Of a DNA stretch of 7,204 bases, positions 6,796 to 7,204 are shown piece after piece (the first letter of the stretch is position 1; every line of letters begins with the position of its first letter). The position numbers were made by a program, and so were the translations under genes. Source of the DNA: Bacteroidota bacterium (GTDB lineage Bacteria > Bacteroidota > Ignavibacteria > Ignavibacteriales > Melioribacteraceae); the NCBI GenBank assembly GCA_023447335.1, contig JAEXOD010000037.1:1-7204 (forward strand), in the 5' to 3' direction. The notes below the pieces were generated by a model, which worked only from the letters and a program-made list of their open reading frames with translations, was not told the DNA's origin and made no database searches.

Positions 6796-7089
6796 TCACG
6801 ATTTTTAGTTCTGAAAGTCAAATTTAGAGATACTTTTCATAACCTTAAACAGAAATAAAGATTTTATCAAAGTCTAATATTTAGGCACTTTAATAATTTG
6901 TAGAGACTACCGATGAAAGGCTTGCTGACTTTAAAATACGTATAACATAGTATAAAGAAAGAGGAGATCATTATTAAGTGAAAGAAAAATACAAATTCAA
7001 TTGAACAATTACGAGTTATTACCGGCTAAACTTAAATGAATAATAGTCACACACCACACTGCGGAAGACCAACTGCCCCCAACTTTTTA

Positions 7090-7112
7090 CGAGGTGTAAA
7101 CTTTCCACCTCG
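7090..7112. repeat. Perfect 7-bp inverted repeat (CGAGGTG / CACCTCG)
   Basis: CGAGGTG (7090-7096) and CACCTCG (7106-7112) form a G+C-rich stem with a nine-base loop. No T-run follows it on either strand, so it is not a standard intrinsic terminator. A wider pair, CTAAAC (7026-7031) and GTTTAG (7171-7176), shares the same centre near 7101, although the sequence between the arms does not pair. Confidence 0.6.
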
Positions 7113-7150
7113 CTATACTTCACCTGCACAATTTGTAAATTAAAAATCAA

Positions 7151-7204
7151 ATCCAAACTCACCTTTGCCAGTTTAGGTTCCATACCGCACCCCCTGGTTT
7201 GGAT
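7151..7204. repeat. 8-bp inverted repeat reaching the window end (ATCCAAAC / GTTTGGAT)
   Basis: ATCCAAAC (7151-7158) is perfectly complementary to GTTTGGAT (7197-7204). The arms are separated by 38 bases, and the right arm coincides with the window edge, so it may extend further. Its role is unknown. Confidence 0.45.

Larger units (their letters stand above)
6611..7018. other. AT-rich intergenic region upstream of the kinase
   Basis: This stretch of about 400 bases has no convincing gene on either strand. The longest plus-strand ATG frame I read (6751-6858, 35 codons) has no ribosome binding site and low-complexity content. It contains the candidate kinase promoter, the CGATTT dyad and CTGTCCATTACAG (6708-6720), a weak CTGT/ACAG dyad. 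I see no tRNA or other RNA gene and no transposase remnant. Confidence 0.6.
7019..7204. other. Unidentified segment with raised G+C and inverted repeats at the window edge
   Basis: Hand counting gives about 45% G+C over 7051-7204, against about 20% in sample blocks just to the left. On the minus strand a frame is open from the window end to a TAA at 7019-7021, with an internal ATG at 7183 that would give 54 residues rich in Val, Leu and Ser. On the plus strand 7036-7143 is also open (35 residues). Neither resembles a protein I know and neither has a clear ribosome binding site; they overlap, so at most one is real. The segment also holds two inverted repeats. It could be the end of a gene lying outside the window, a dispersed repeat or the edge of a mobile element. 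Confidence 0.4.

Noticed and set aside
6751..6858. Plus-strand 35-codon frame (MTHLSKIIENSL...)
   Set aside because: There is no Shine-Dalgarno, its Lys/Ile/Asn-rich content is expected of AT-rich noncoding DNA, and the candidate kinase promoter lies within it.
7090..7112. Intrinsic terminator
   Set aside because: The hairpin is good, but neither strand has a T-run directly after the stem.
7026..7176. Integron attC site
   Set aside because: Nested arms share a centre, but the outer arms (CTAAAC/GTTTAG) do not fit the RYYYAAC/GTTRRRY core and no integrase is present.
7019..7204. Minus-strand partial gene reading in from the window edge (54 residues from ATG at 7183)
   Set aside because: The frame is short, unlike any protein I know, and overlaps an opposite-strand open frame and two inverted repeats. 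It was kept only as part of the unidentified segment.

Overview
The window is AT-rich (roughly 30% G+C by eye) and carries seven convincing genes, all on the minus strand, so transcription runs from the right side of the window to the left. An outer-membrane TolC-type channel, a LytTR two-component pair, few strong Shine-Dalgarno sequences and TAnnTTTG-like promoter boxes together point to a Gram-negative of the Bacteroidota/Chlorobiota (FCB) group. That placement is inference; no marker gene is present.

In transcription order, 6610-4884 holds a four-helix LytS-like sensor kinase and a LytTR response regulator that overlap by four bases (ATGA). A 110-bp gap (4774-4883) follows. It holds two direct copies of GTCCRCTTCAA exactly 21 bp apart, the geometry expected for a LytTR dimer site. 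Then come five tightly packed genes: a small exported protein of unknown function (4773-4411), a TolC-family outer-membrane channel (4408-3098), a lipoprotein membrane-fusion (adaptor) protein (3093-1996), a MacB/LolC-type permease (1994-762) and its separate ATPase (751-50). Gaps between these five are 2, 4, 1 and 10 bases, so they are almost certainly one operon.

The working model is a dedicated regulatory pair controlling a tripartite ABC exporter that spans both membranes. The kinase has almost no extracytoplasmic domain and probably senses something in or at the inner membrane. The phosphorylated regulator would bind the direct repeats and switch on the exporter. Adaptor, permease and ATPase are separate polypeptides in the order known from cyanobacterial DevBCA, rather than fused as in MacB. 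The substrate cannot be read from the sequence. The unidentified small protein at the head of the operon is the most unusual component.

The right end has no convincing gene. Positions 6611-7018 are very AT-rich and contain a plausible promoter for the kinase. From about 7019 to the window edge the composition rises (about 45% G+C by hand count over 7051-7204) and there are clear inverted repeats; this segment looks different in origin from the rest but I cannot identify it. Positions 1-49, downstream of the ATPase, hold only the start of an intergenic stretch with no evident terminator.
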